From the NCBI GenBank assembly GCA_021205185.1, contig JAJPYB010000009.1:1-64000 (forward strand): a DNA stretch of 64,000 nucleotides, in the 5' to 3' direction. Shown here one piece after another: positions 50,374-60,530 of the stretch (positions are counted from its first letter, which is position 1; every line of letters starts with the position of its first letter). The notes below the pieces were generated by a model. The model ran no database searches. It was not told where the DNA came from and worked only from the letters and a program-made list of their open reading frames with translations. A program made the translations under genes and the position numbers. Source of the stretch: Ruminococcus sp. (GTDB lineage Bacteria; Bacillota; Clostridia; Oscillospirales; Ruminococcaceae).

Positions 50374-53300
50374 ATGTATTTACAATCATTAGAACTTAAC
50401 GGGTTTAAATCATTTCCCGATAAAATATCATTGGAATTTGACAAGGGACTTACCTGCGTTGTCGGACCTAACGGAAGCGGAAAGAGCAATATCGGCGACG
50501 CTGTCAGATGGGTCTTAGGAGAGCAATCTTCTAAAAGTCTTCGTGGTTCAAATATGCAGGACGTAATCTTTTCAGGAACTCAAACGAGAAAGGCTGGAAA
50601 GTTTGCGCAGGTAACTCTAAATATTGAAAATTCCGACCGAGCGCTTGAGCGTGACGATGATTTGGTTTCCGTTTCAAGAAAGCTTTATAAAAACGGTGAC
50701 AGCGAATACATAATCAACGGAGAGCAGGTAAGGCTTCGCGACGTTTTAGAGCTGTTTATGGATACGGGCCTTGGTAAGGACGGCTATTCTATTATTGGTC
50801 AGGGCAAAATTGCCGATATAGTTTCAAGCAAGTCGACCGACAGACGTGAAATTTTTGAGGAAGCAGCTGGAATTTCAAAATTCCGATATAAGAAACAGGA
50901 AAGCGAAAGAAAGCTCGCTCATGCAGAGGACAATATTTTAAGGCTTAATGATATTCTTTCCGAGCTTGAAGGAAGAGTAGGACCGCTTAAAACTCAATCT
51001 GAAAAGGCGAAGAAGTATCTGCAGCTCAGAGATGTTAAAAAGGATTTAGACGTTTCTCTCAGCGTTTACAAATACAACGAGCTTAATGAAAATTTATCAG
51101 GAGTTGAGGATAAGCTTTTATCAGCTCAAAGCGAGTATGAAGCACTTTCCCGTGAGCTTGACGAGCTTGACGATACAATTGACAAGGGCAATCTTGAGCG
51201 TGCTAAATATAACGATAAAATCGACGCACTTCGCAAGGAGATACACTTCATTGAGCAGCAAAGCGGAGAGCTAAATGCTCGCACAGCCGTACTTCAAAAC
51301 GATATAGAGCATATAAACTCGCAGATTGTTGATAACACTCTTTCAATCAAAGAGCTTGAGGGAAGCTCGCAGGACTTTGAAAAAAAGATTGAAGAAAAAG
51401 AAAATGAGCTTTCAAAAATTCGGGAGCAGCTGGATCAGACGAACAAGCAGGCTGACGAAACTCAGCAAAAGCTTAGTCATACACAAACTCTTGAAAGTGA
51501 ATTTGACAAGGATCTAAAGCAAAATTCACAAAACATAAACTCGCTGTACATTAAGAAAAGTGAGCTTGAATTTACTATTGCCGGCGAAAAGCGAAATATT
51601 GAAGAGTATAAAAAGCAAATTTCCGAGGGCGAAAGGTATATAGCAGAAGCAGAGGACGAGCAGAAGAGAGTTTTAAAGGAGCGTGCTGAAATAAACTCAG
51701 CGCTTGTGCTTGCCGAAGAAAAGCTATCGGAATTAACAAACAGAATTTCAGGCTTTACTAAGCTTTACGAAAGCAAGGAAAGCCAATACGAAGCAAAAAA
51801 TGCTGCTTTTAATTCCTGTAGGCTTAAAATCGGCGAGCTTAAAAACCGTCTGCAAATTTTAAGCGACCTTGAAACCTCTATGGAAGGCTTTTCATCAAGC
51901 GTTAAGCAGATTGTAAAGGCTTCAAAGGAAGGCAGAATCAGTGGAATATCAGGCTCTGTGGCGCAGCTTATTACAGTAGATTCAAAATACAGCATAGCTA
52001 TTGAAACGGCGCTTGGCGCAGCTATGCAAAACATCGTTGTTGAAAATGAAGAAACCGCTAAGAGATGTATACGCTACTTAAAGGAAATAAGAGGAGGCAG
52101 AGCAACATTTCTACCTCTCAATGTCATAAAGCCTAGAACGCTTGACCTTAGTCGTGCGAAGCTTTCCGACGGATATATATCTACTGCTGAAAAGCTTGTC
52201 AGCGCTGATGCGAAGTACCAAAATATTATTTCAAATCTTTTAGGTAGAATTGTAGTAGCAGAGGATTTGGACAGCGGCACTGTTATTGCAAAGTCAAACA
52301 ACTATGCCTTTAAGGTTGTAACGCTTGACGGACAGGTTATAAATGCAGGAGGCTCGTTTACAGGCGGAAGTGCGTCCAGAAGCGCAGGAATTTTATCCAG
52401 AAAGAATGAAATGGATAAAATCAACGGCGAGCTAAAGGCTTGTGAGTTTCGGGAGGAAAAGCTTACTGCTGAGCTTACAGCCCTTAAAGAGGAAATCACA
52501 AAGCTTCAGTTTGACATTGACGGAGAACGAGAAATCCAAAGTGAGCATAAAGAGGACAAGTTTAAGTTTGAGTCGGAGCTTACCAGACTTAACGACTTAC
52601 TCAAGCAGTACGACAGCCGCCTTGATGATTACGACAGTCAGATTGAGGATTTTAAGAGCAAAATCGCTCGCTCTAAGAATATTGAAAGCGAGTCTTGTGA
52701 TAAGCTTTCTGAAACAATAAACAGCATCTCAGATTATGAGAAACAAGCATCTGAAGGAATCAACACGCTTAATTTGTATAAGTCAAAGCGTGAGGAGCTT
52801 TCCTCTACGCTTAGCAGCTTGAAAATCGAAGCCATTTCTCTTTCAAAGGATGAGCAATCGGTTCTTTTAGCTATCGAACAGATTAAACAGTCAGCTGAAA
52901 ACTCCAACAGCACCAAGCTCAAGCTTTCAATAAAGATTATGGAGCAGCAGGAGCAGATTTCTCAAATAGAACAGGAAATCAAAGAAATAGAACAAAGCAT
53001 TGAAGGCTCGAAGAAAGACATTGAGAGCAAGGAGAAGGAAATTGTCGCTTGCCAGGCTCAGTACAACACTCTTGAAGCTAAAAATTCAAAGCTTCGCAGC
53101 TATCAAAAAATTAAAATTTCCGAGAGGGAAACAGCAGCTGGCGAGCTAGAGCGGTCAAGCGAGAAAAAGCTTTATTTGGAAAATGAAATTGATACGCTGC
53201 TCAATACGCTTTATGACGATTATGAGCTTACAAGAAGCGAAGCTTTAAAGCTTGCTCACCCGATAGAGGATATTGCAGAGGCTTCCAAAGAGCAGACCAA

Positions 53301-53946
53301 AATCAGAAACAAAATTCGAGCGCTCGGCTCTGTCAATATTGATTCTATCGAGGAATATAAAGAGGTGTCTCAGAGGTATGAATTTCTTTCCACACAGCTC
53401 AAGGACGTTTTAAAGTCAAAGTCTGAGCTTGAAAGGCTTATCGCAAGCCTTACAGAAGAGATGATTGCAATTTTCTCAGACAGCTTCAACAAAATAAACG
53501 ATAACTTTAAGGTTATCTTTTCTGAGCTTTTTGGCGGAGGAAGCGGTGAGCTTGTGCTTACCGACCCTGAGAATATTCTCGAATCGGGAATTGAAATCAA
53601 GGTAGCGCCTCCGGGAAAGGTAATAAAGAATCTGTTAAGCTTATCTGGCGGCGAGCAAGCGTTTGTGGCTATTGCAATATATTTTGCAATTTTAAAGGTT
53701 AAGCCTTCTCCGTTTTGTATTCTTGATGAGATTGAAGCGGCGCTTGACGATGTTAATGTTACAAAGTATGCTCAGTATCTTAGAAACTTTTCAGACAAGA
53801 CGCAGTTTATTTTAATCTCCCACAGAAGGGGAACTATGGAGGAGTCGGACGTCCTTTACGGCGTTACAATGCAGGAAAAGGGCATATCAAAGCTGTTAAG
53901 ACTAAATACTGAACAAACGCAAATTGATATGAATCAGGAGGAATAA
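50374..53946 (+). CDS. smc: Chromosome segregation protein SMC
   Basis: LNGFKSFPDKISLEFDKGLTCVVGPNGSGKSNIGDAVRWVLGEQS, hinge FTGGSASRSAGILSR, LSLSGGEQAFVAIAIYFAILKVKPSPFCILDEIEAALDD. Confidence 0.98.
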   Translation: MYLQSLELNGFKSFPDKISLEFDKGLTCVVGPNGSGKSNIGDAVRWVLGEQSSKSLRGSNMQDVIFSGTQTRKAGKFAQVTLNIENSDRALERDDDLVSVSRKLYKNGDSEYIINGEQVRLRDVLELFMDTGLGKDGYSIIGQGKIADIVSSKSTDRREIFEEAAGISKFRYKKQESERKLAHAEDNILRLNDILSELEGRVGPLKTQSEKAKKYLQLRDVKKDLDVSLSVYKYNELNENLSGVEDKLLSAQSEYEALSRELDELDDTIDKGNLERAKYNDKIDALRKEIHFIEQQSGELNARTAVLQNDIEHINSQIVDNTLSIKELEGSSQDFEKKIEEKENELSKIREQLDQTNKQADETQQKLSHTQTLESEFDKDLKQNSQNINSLYIKKSELEFTIAGEKRNIEEYKKQISEGERYIAEAEDEQKRVLKERAEINSALVLAEEKLSELTNRISGFTKLYESKESQYEAKNAAFNSCRLKIGELKNRLQILSDLETSMEGFSSSVKQIVKASKEGRISGISGSVAQLITVDSKYSIAIETALGAAMQNIVVENEETAKRCIRYLKEIRGGRATFLPLNVIKPRTLDLSRAKLSDGYISTAEKLVSADAKYQNIISNLLGRIVVAEDLDSGTVIAKSNNYAFKVVTLDGQVINAGGSFTGGSASRSAGILSRKNEMDKINGELKACEFREEKLTAELTALKEEITKLQFDIDGEREIQSEHKEDKFKFESELTRLNDLLKQYDSRLDDYDSQIEDFKSKIARSKNIESESCDKLSETINSISDYEKQASEGINTLNLYKSKREELSSTLSSLKIEAISLSKDEQSVLLAIEQIKQSAENSNSTKLKLSIKIMEQQEQISQIEQEIKEIEQSIEGSKKDIESKEKEIVACQAQYNTLEAKNSKLRSYQKIKISERETAAGELERSSEKKLYLENEIDTLLNTLYDDYELTRSEALKLAHPIEDIAEASKEQTKIRNKIRALGSVNIDSIEEYKEVSQRYEFLSTQLKDVLKSKSELERLIASLTEEMIAIFSDSFNKINDNFKVIFSELFGGGSGELVLTDPENILESGIEIKVAPPGKVIKNLLSLSGGEQAFVAIAIYFAILKVKPSPFCILDEIEAALDDVNVTKYAQYLRNFSDKTQFILISHRRGTMEESDVLYGVTMQEKGISKLLRLNTEQTQIDMNQEE

Positions 53947-53947
53947 A

Positions 53948-54853
53948 ATGGGACTTTTTCAAAAGCTAAAGGATAGCTTGAAAAAGACTAAGGACTCTTT
54001 TTTAGGCAGAATTGATAAAATGCTCGGAGCGTTCACAAAAATTGATGAGGATTTATTTGAAGAGCTTGAGGAAACGCTTATTATGTGCGACATCGGCGTA
54101 AACACATCAGTTAAAATTTGTGATAAGCTAAGAGAAAAGGTTAAAGAGCAAAGAATTGAGGACCCGAATAAAATCAAGGACCTGCTAAAGGAAGTTATTT
54201 CTGAGATGCTGGGTGAAAACGAGCCGCTTGATTTAAATACAACACCGTCTGTTATCTTGGTAATAGGCGTAAATGGAGTTGGCAAGACGACTACTATCGG
54301 GAAGCTTGCTTACAAGCTTAAAAACGAAGGCAAAAAGGTGCTTGTTGCGGCAGCTGATACGTTTCGCGCGGCGGCAATCGACCAGCTCGAGGTCTGGACT
54401 CAAAGAGCAGGAGTCGATATAATAAAGCACAAGGAAGGCGGAGATCCTGCTGCTGTTGTGTTCGACGCTCTTACAGCGGCTAAGGCAAGAGGAGTAGACG
54501 TTGTAATCTGCGATACGGCAGGCAGGCTCCACAACAAAAAGAATCTGATGGACGAGCTTAAGAAAATTTCTAAAATCGTTCACGAAAAGGCTGAGGGCTG
54601 CTCGCTTGAGGTACTGCTTGCGCTTGACGCTACAACCGGTCAGAATGCTGTAAATCAGGCAAGTCAGTTTAACGAAGCGGCAAACATCACAGGCATAATT
54701 CTGACAAAGCTTGACGGAACTGCAAAGGGCGGTATTGTAATTTCAATTACCGACGACCTAAAGATACCTGTTAAGCTTATAACAACTGGCGAAAAAATTG
54801 AGGATATTCAGGCGTTTGATTCCAAGGACTTCGTAGAAGCACTTTTTGACTGA
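53948..54853 (+). CDS. ftsY: Signal recognition particle receptor FtsY
   Basis: VILVIGVNGVGKTTTIGKLAYKL, AAADTFRAAAIDQLEVW, CDTAGRLHNKKNLMDELKKI, TKLDGTAKGG. Confidence 0.97.
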   Translation: MGLFQKLKDSLKKTKDSFLGRIDKMLGAFTKIDEDLFEELEETLIMCDIGVNTSVKICDKLREKVKEQRIEDPNKIKDLLKEVISEMLGENEPLDLNTTPSVILVIGVNGVGKTTTIGKLAYKLKNEGKKVLVAAADTFRAAAIDQLEVWTQRAGVDIIKHKEGGDPAAVVFDALTAAKARGVDVVICDTAGRLHNKKNLMDELKKISKIVHEKAEGCSLEVLLALDATTGQNAVNQASQFNEAANITGIILTKLDGTAKGGIVISITDDLKIPVKLITTGEKIEDIQAFDSKDFVEALFD

Positions 54854-54861
54854 GGTGTTAA

Positions 54862-55443
54862 ATGAAACTTATTTTAGCGACAAACAACAATGGAAAGGTT
54901 CGTGAATACAAGGAGATTCTGTTGCCGCTCGGCTTTGAGGTGATTTCTCAAAGCGAGGCGGGCATCAATATAGACGTTGAGGAAACAGGAAACACATTTT
55001 CTGAAAACGCATATTTAAAGGCGAAAGCTATTTATGATATTACGCATTCCTGCGTCTTAGCTGACGACAGCGGTTTAGAGGTTAAAGCTCTTGACGGCAG
55101 ACCTGGAATATATTCCGCAAGATATGCGCCGGTTGGCGAGAGACGTAAAAAAATTCTCGCTGAAATGGAAAACGTACCTGAAAAAGACAGAGCTGCTCGA
55201 TTTGTTTGTTCCATTTGCCTTATTTTTGAAAACGGCGAGAAAATAGCGGTTGAAGGCTATTGTGTTGGCAAAATAGGCTATGAGAGCGTTGGTGATAACG
55301 GCTTTGGCTACGACCCTATATTTGTTTATGAAAACGGAAAAACCTTAGCGCAGATGACAGAAGACGAGAAAAATTCAATTTCTCACAGAGGAAATGCTGC
55401 AAAAAAATTAGTCGAAGAAATTAAACGGAGAAATGATAAATGA
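54862..55443 (+). CDS. rdgB: XTP/dITP diphosphatase
   Basis: LATNNNGKVREYKEIL, LADDSGLEVKALDGRPGIYSARYA, GYDPIFVYENG. Confidence 0.96.
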   Translation: MKLILATNNNGKVREYKEILLPLGFEVISQSEAGINIDVEETGNTFSENAYLKAKAIYDITHSCVLADDSGLEVKALDGRPGIYSARYAPVGERRKKILAEMENVPEKDRAARFVCSICLIFENGEKIAVEGYCVGKIGYESVGDNGFGYDPIFVYENGKTLAQMTEDEKNSISHRGNAAKKLVEEIKRRNDK

Positions 55444-55733
55444 TTACATCAAAACAAAGAGCGTATCTAAAAAAGCTTGCAAGCTCCATTACGCCAACCT
55501 TTCAGATTGGAAAGGGCGGAGTGGTAGACTCTCAAATTGCTCAGATTGACGACTATCTGAGAGTTCACGAGCTTGTAAAGGTAAAAGTGCTTGACAACTC
55601 TCTTTACACAGCAAAGGAAGCATTGATAGAAATAAGCGAAAAGATAAATGCTGAGCCTGTATGCTCAATCGGTTCTATGCTTATACTATATAAGAAAAAT
55701 CCAAAAGAGCCTAAAATTATTTTACCGAGATGA
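55440..55733 (+). CDS. YhbY family (CRM domain) RNA-binding protein
   Basis: MITSKQRAYLKKLASSITPTFQIGKGGV, LHxLVKVKVL-type segment; ATGA overlap with rdgB. Confidence 0.93.
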   Translation: MITSKQRAYLKKLASSITPTFQIGKGGVVDSQIAQIDDYLRVHELVKVKVLDNSLYTAKEALIEISEKINAEPVCSIGSMLILYKKNPKEPKIILPR

Positions 55734-56338
55734 AAAGAATAGGAATTTTCGGAGGGACATTTAATCCCATCCATAAAGGACACATTAAGTGCATTGAAGA
55801 AATTGACAAAGAGCTTGGCTTTGACAAAATTCTGGTAATTCCAACTAAAATTCCGCCCCACAAGCAAGCGGTTGACCTGGCTAGCGATAATGACAGATTT
55901 AATATGTGCCGCCTTGCAACAAAGCGTATAAGCAATGCTGAGGTGAGCGACATTGAGATTAAAAGCGAGGGCAAGAGCTACTCTGTGCTAACTCTCAGAA
56001 AGCTGATACTGACTTATCCTAAGAGCGATTACAGATTATATTTTCTAATGGGAAGCGATATGCTGCTCTGCTTTGAAAAGTGGTTTGAGTTCAGAGATAT
56101 ATTATCTCTTTGCTCGCTTGTTTGCATTACAAGAAATAGTGACGACAAATTAAAAATTAAAGCTCAGGCGGAAAAATTGAGAGATCTTGGCGGAGAGATT
56201 ATAATAGTTAATACCGAACCGCTTGAGATTTCATCGTCTGAAATACGTGACCTTATAAGAAAAGGCGAAGATTTGTCTTGCTTTTTAGACGATGCAGTAG
56301 TAAAATATATCTCGGAGAGTGGTATTTATGGTAAATGA
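55730..56338 (+). CDS. nadD: Nicotinate-nucleotide adenylyltransferase
   Basis: RIGIFGGTFNPIHKGHI, FMGSDMLLCFEKWFEFRDIL, ISSSEIRDLIRKGED; ATGA overlap with yhbY. Confidence 0.96.
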   Translation: MKRIGIFGGTFNPIHKGHIKCIEEIDKELGFDKILVIPTKIPPHKQAVDLASDNDRFNMCRLATKRISNAEVSDIEIKSEGKSYSVLTLRKLILTYPKSDYRLYFLMGSDMLLCFEKWFEFRDILSLCSLVCITRNSDDKLKIKAQAEKLRDLGGEIIIVNTEPLEISSSEIRDLIRKGEDLSCFLDDAVVKYISESGIYGK

Positions 56339-56921
56339 TGCTCAGATCAAAGAGTATAAAAAATTCCTGAAGACGGCATTGTCTCAAAAAAGATATAAGC
56401 ACTCGCTTAATGTTGCGGCTTCTGCTGCAAGACTTGCTACAAGACACGGTGCAGATGTATATAAAGCAACTGTTGCGGGGCTTTTACACGACGTTTGCAA
56501 GGAAATGACAGGGGTACAGCAGCTAGAGCTTATTAAGCAGTCTGAGCTTGAGGTCGATCCATTGGAGCTCAGAGTGCCTAGTATGTATCACGCAATAGCA
56601 GGCAGCGTGTTTGTTCAAAAGCAATTTAACATAACAGATGAGGAAATAATAAGCGCAATACGCTTTCATACAGTAGGCTCTGACAAAATGTCGCTTATAG
56701 CGCAAATCGTTTATCTTGCGGATTTGATTTCAGCGGACAGAACGTATGACGGCGTTACAAAAATGCGAAGGCTCTGCACAAAAAGTATAAGCAAGGCGAT
56801 GCTCGAGGCGCTTAGATTTCAAATTGTTTCGCATACTGAAAAGGATGGATTTATATTTACGTCAACCGCAAGAGCATTTAATGAATTTGTATTAAAGGAG
56901 AAATTTAATGAATCAAAATGA
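56328..56921 (+). CDS. YqeK family HD-domain hydrolase
   Basis: KRYKHSLNVAASAARLATRHGAD, AGLLHDVCKEM, AIAGSVFVQKQF, IRFHTVGSDKMSLIAQIVYLADLISADR. Confidence 0.94.
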   Translation: MVNDAQIKEYKKFLKTALSQKRYKHSLNVAASAARLATRHGADVYKATVAGLLHDVCKEMTGVQQLELIKQSELEVDPLELRVPSMYHAIAGSVFVQKQFNITDEEIISAIRFHTVGSDKMSLIAQIVYLADLISADRTYDGVTKMRRLCTKSISKAMLEALRFQIVSHTEKDGFIFTSTARAFNEFVLKEKFNESK

Positions 56922-57258
56922 GAAGCTAAAGGTTATAGTAAAAGCAGCTGATTCTAAAATAGCTGACGATATTAAGGTTATAAAGATTTCAGATTTAACG
57001 ATAATTTCCGACTATTTTGTAATAGCTGACGGCAGCTCTGTTACACAGACTAAGGCTATTGCCGATGAAATAGAATTTAAAATGAAGGAAGCAGGAGTTT
57101 CACCCCTGAGAACCGAAGGCTATCAGGGCGCAAACTGGATAATTTTAGACTACGGTGATATTGTGGTTCATGTTTTCTATAAGGAAACAAGGCAGTTTTA
57201 CAATCTAGAACGCCTTTGGAACGACGGCGAGGAAATAGATGTTTCCACATTGCTTTAG
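56908..57258 (+). CDS. rsfS: Ribosome silencing factor RsfS
   Basis: KISDLTIISDYFVIADGSSVTQTKAIADEIE, EGYQGANWIILDYGDIVVHVFYKETRQFYNLERLW. Confidence 0.96.
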   Translation: MNQNEKLKVIVKAADSKIADDIKVIKISDLTIISDYFVIADGSSVTQTKAIADEIEFKMKEAGVSPLRTEGYQGANWIILDYGDIVVHVFYKETRQFYNLERLWNDGEEIDVSTLL

Positions 57259-57283
57259 AATTTTCAGAAAGGAATGATTATAT

Positions 57284-59692
57284 ATGAAGTACAACTTTAA
57301 AGAGGTTGAAAAAAAGTGGCAGGGTATCTGGGAGAAGAACAAAACCTTTGAAGCAAGCGACGACTACTCAAAGCCTAAATTTTACGGTTTGGTTGAGTTT
57401 CCATATCCGTCAGGACATGGTATGCACGTCGGACATATCAAGGCTTATTCCGGACTTGAGGTAGTAAGTCGTAAGAGAAGACTTGAGGGATATAATGTGC
57501 TTTTCCCGATAGGCTTTGACGCTTACGGACTGCCAACTGAAAATTCAGCTATTAAGTTTGGCGTTCATCCAAGGCAAATTACCGACGAGAACATCGTCAA
57601 GTTTACAAATCAGCTTAAAAGCGTTGGATTTTCCTTCGACTGGTCAAGAGTTATAGACACCACCGACGAGGGGTATTATAAATGGACTCAGTGGATTTTT
57701 CTTAAAATGTTTGAAAACGGACTTGTTTTCCGTGATAAAACATTAGTAAACTATTGCCCAAGCTGTAAGGTAGTTCTTTCAAATGAGGATTCTCAGGGCG
57801 GAAAGTGCGATATTTGCCACAGCGACATTGTTCAAAAAACCAAAGAGGTTTGGTACTTAAGAATTACAGAGTATGCTGACAAGCTGCTTGATGGCTTAAA
57901 GGAGGTCGATTATCTCCCGAACATTAAGCTTCAGCAGGAAAACTGGATTGGTAAGTCGACTGGCGCTTTTGTAAACTTCAAGATTGCCGAACAGGACGAG
58001 CAGCTCAGAATTTATACAACTCGCCCAGATACGCTTTACGGCGTAACCTTTATGGTAATTGCGCCTGAGCATCCGATTATTCAAAAGTACAGGAGCAGCA
58101 TTTCAAATATCGAAGCTCTTGACGAGTACAAGGCTGAGTGCGCTAAAAAGAGCGAGTTTGAGAGAACGCAGCTTGTAAAGGATAAAACTGGTGTCAAGAT
58201 TGAAGGACTTACAGCCATAAATCCTATTACGGGAAAGCAAATTCCTATTTACATATCAGATTATGTAATGATGGGATACGGAACAGGCGCTATAATGGCA
58301 GTTCCTGCACATGATACAAGAGACTACGAGTTTGCTAAAAAGTTCGGCATTGATATTATTGAAGTTATAAAGGGCGGAGATATTTCCAAGGAAGCCTATA
58401 CGGGCGACGGAGAAATGGTAAATTCGGGCGAGCTTAATGGAATTACCAACAAGAAGGACGCTATTAAAAAAATGCTCGGTATACTTGAAAGCAAAGGATG
58501 CGGAGAAAAGGGCGTTCAGTACAAAATGAAGGACTGGGCGTTTAACCGCCAGAGATATTGGGGCGAGCCTATTCCTATTGTTCATTGCCCGAAGTGCGGA
58601 ATGGTTGCGGTCCCTTATGAGGAGCTTCCGTTAAAGCTTCCGAAGGTCAAGGACTTTAAGCCAGGAACAGACGGAGAAAGTCCGCTTGCTAAAATTGACG
58701 ATTTCGTAAGTTGTAAGTGCCCGAAGTGCGGCGATGACGCTAAGCGGGAAACTGATACTATGCCGCAATGGGCAGGGTCTTCGTGGTACTTTTTAAGATA
58801 CTGCGACCCTCATAACGATAAGGAATTTGCGTCTCAGGAGGCTTTAAAATACTGGATGCCGGTTGATTGGTATAACGGTGGTATGGAGCACGTTACAAGG
58901 CATATGATTTATTCTCGTTTCTGGCATAAATTCCTGTACGATCTGGGACTTGTTCCAACCTCAGAGCCTTATATGAAGAGAACCGCTCAGGGACTTATTT
59001 TAGGCTCTGACGGCGAAAAGATGAGCAAGTCAAGAGGAAACGTAGTTGATCCGAACGACGTTGTTGAAGAATACGGCGCAGACGTTTTAAGACTTTACGT
59101 TTTGTTTATGGGCGATTACGAAAAGGCAGCGCCCTGGCAGGAATCGTCTATCAAAGGCTGTAAAAAGTTTTTGGACAGAGTGTGGGCAATGCAGGACTTT
59201 TGCACCGACGATGAAGGCTATTCGGACGACTTGAAATCCTTGATGCACAAAACAATCAAGAAGGTTACAAACGATATTGAAAACCTCAAGTTCAATACGG
59301 CAATCGCTGCAATGATGACGCTGTTAAATGAGATATATCTTAAAAAGAGCGTAACAAGTGGTGAAATCAAAACCTTCATCACGCTTCTGAATCCGTTTGC
59401 ACCTCATATGACCGAAGAGATTTATGAAGCTTTAGGCTTTGGCGGAATGCTCAATGAAAGCGAGTGGCCAAAGTATGACGAGAGCCTTTGCGTTGACGAT
59501 ATGGTTGAAATTGTAGCACAGATAAACGGTAAGGTTAAAGCTAAGGCTACAATTTCAAGAAATGCTGATAAGGACGAGGTTATTGCGCTTATCAAGCAGG
59601 ATCCGAGAATTTTGGAAGCTACAAACGGCAAAAATATAATCAAAGAGATTTACGTTCCAGGAAAGCTTGTTAACCTTGTTGTAAAGCCGTAA
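57284..59692 (+). CDS. leuS: Leucyl-tRNA synthetase
   Basis: FPYPSGHGMHVGHIKAYSGLEVVSR, FDAYGLPTENSAIK, KMSKSRGNVVDPNDVV. Confidence 0.98.
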   Translation: MKYNFKEVEKKWQGIWEKNKTFEASDDYSKPKFYGLVEFPYPSGHGMHVGHIKAYSGLEVVSRKRRLEGYNVLFPIGFDAYGLPTENSAIKFGVHPRQITDENIVKFTNQLKSVGFSFDWSRVIDTTDEGYYKWTQWIFLKMFENGLVFRDKTLVNYCPSCKVVLSNEDSQGGKCDICHSDIVQKTKEVWYLRITEYADKLLDGLKEVDYLPNIKLQQENWIGKSTGAFVNFKIAEQDEQLRIYTTRPDTLYGVTFMVIAPEHPIIQKYRSSISNIEALDEYKAECAKKSEFERTQLVKDKTGVKIEGLTAINPITGKQIPIYISDYVMMGYGTGAIMAVPAHDTRDYEFAKKFGIDIIEVIKGGDISKEAYTGDGEMVNSGELNGITNKKDAIKKMLGILESKGCGEKGVQYKMKDWAFNRQRYWGEPIPIVHCPKCGMVAVPYEELPLKLPKVKDFKPGTDGESPLAKIDDFVSCKCPKCGDDAKRETDTMPQWAGSSWYFLRYCDPHNDKEFASQEALKYWMPVDWYNGGMEHVTRHMIYSRFWHKFLYDLGLVPTSEPYMKRTAQGLILGSDGEKMSKSRGNVVDPNDVVEEYGADVLRLYVLFMGDYEKAAPWQESSIKGCKKFLDRVWAMQDFCTDDEGYSDDLKSLMHKTIKKVTNDIENLKFNTAIAAMMTLLNEIYLKKSVTSGEIKTFITLLNPFAPHMTEEIYEALGFGGMLNESEWPKYDESLCVDDMVEIVAQINGKVKAKATISRNADKDEVIALIKQDPRILEATNGKNIIKEIYVPGKLVNLVVKP

Positions 59693-59713
59693 AAAATTTC
59701 TTTCTGAAATTCC

Positions 59714-59742
59714 TTGACATCTTTGCGTTTGTATTGTATAAT
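59714..59742 (+). promoter_or_regulatory. Perfect consensus promoter of rpsU
   Basis: TTGACA (59714-59719), 17 nt, TATAAT (59737-59742). Confidence 0.85.
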
Positions 59743-59752
59743 GATTTGTATA

Positions 59753-59876
59753 CTTAGTCGATTTGGAAGCTTTTGCGAAACACAGAGGAAAGAGCTAAGC
59801 GGCTCCTTTATAGGTTTAAACAAGCCTTCACTATTCACTTTGAACAAAAGCTGTGTGCATCGACAAAGACCTCTGT
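59753..59876 (+). ncRNA. Candidate structured (pseudoknotted) leader RNA of rpsU
   Basis: P1 cttAgtcgat(59753-59762)/atcgacAaag(59859-59868); P2 agctttt(59768-59774)/aaaagct(59846-59852); pseudoknot acagagg(59782-59788)/cctctgt(59870-59876). Confidence 0.5.
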
Positions 59877-59905
59877 TATAGGTGACAAAGGGAGGGAATT
59901 TAACT

Positions 59906-60079
59906 ATGGCAGAAATTCGTGTTGGTAAGAACGAATCTCTCGATACTGCTCTTAAAAGATTTAAGAGAAGCTGTGCTAAGGACGGCGTTATTGCTGAGGT
60001 TCGTAAAAGAGAGCACTATGAAAAGCCTTCTGTAAAGCGTAAGAAAAAGTCAGAAGCTGCTCGCAAGAGAAAATATTAG
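59906..60079 (+). CDS. rpsU: 30S ribosomal protein S21
   Basis: [60 protein letters not shown] gggagg. Confidence 0.98.
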   Translation: MAEIRVGKNESLDTALKRFKRSCAKDGVIAEVRKREHYEKPSVKRKKKSEAARKRKY

Positions 60080-60087
60080 TCCACAAT

Positions 60088-60118
60088 AAAGCAGGTGTTA
60101 TAATTCGCCTGCTTTTTA
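60088..60118 (+). terminator. Terminator after rpsU
   Basis: aaagcaggtg-ttataatt-cgcctgctttttatt. Confidence 0.85.
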
Positions 60119-60180
60119 TTGTTTTTTGCGTACTGGCTTTAAATGAAACTTTTCGCATATACTTTTACGAGGTGAGTTTT

Positions 60181-60471
60181 ATGCTGTTTAGTTTTAATGA
60201 ATTGAAGGACAAGGAAGTAATTGATAAGCAATCAGGATCTCGAATCGGTTATGTTGACGACGTCGTAATGAATTTTGACGGCAGAGGAGTGGAATCTATT
60301 GTTGTTTACGGTAGGCCACGTGCTTTCGGTCTTTTAGGACGAGAGGAGGATTTGGTTATTGACTTTTGTGATATCGACCTGATTGGAGAGGATACAATAC
60401 TTGTAAATCTTGCAAATAGTAAAATATGCACAAAAGAAAAGCGATTTGAGCTGAAAAATTTGTTAAAATGA
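60181..60471 (+). CDS. YlmC/YmxH family PRC-barrel sporulation-associated protein
   Basis: FSFNELKDKEVIDKQSGSRIGYVDDVVMNFDGRGVESIVVYG...EEDLVIDFCDIDLIGEDTILV. Confidence 0.88.
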   Translation: MLFSFNELKDKEVIDKQSGSRIGYVDDVVMNFDGRGVESIVVYGRPRAFGLLGREEDLVIDFCDIDLIGEDTILVNLANSKICTKEKRFELKNLLK

Positions 60472-60485
60472 CGGTAATTTTTTGG

Positions 60486-60514
60486 TTGAATCTGATTGCA
60501 AAAAGTGGTATAAT
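60486..60514 (+). promoter_or_regulatory. Promoter of rpsB-tsf
   Basis: TTGAAT, 17 nt, TATAAT. Confidence 0.75.
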
Positions 60515-60530
60515 ATTTAAGCAATTCGCA

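Noticed and set aside
59740-59900. rpsU leader as RNase P RNA (contains cagaggaaag)
   Set aside because: Too short and lacks the rest of the RNase P core; kept only as a candidate rpsU leader.
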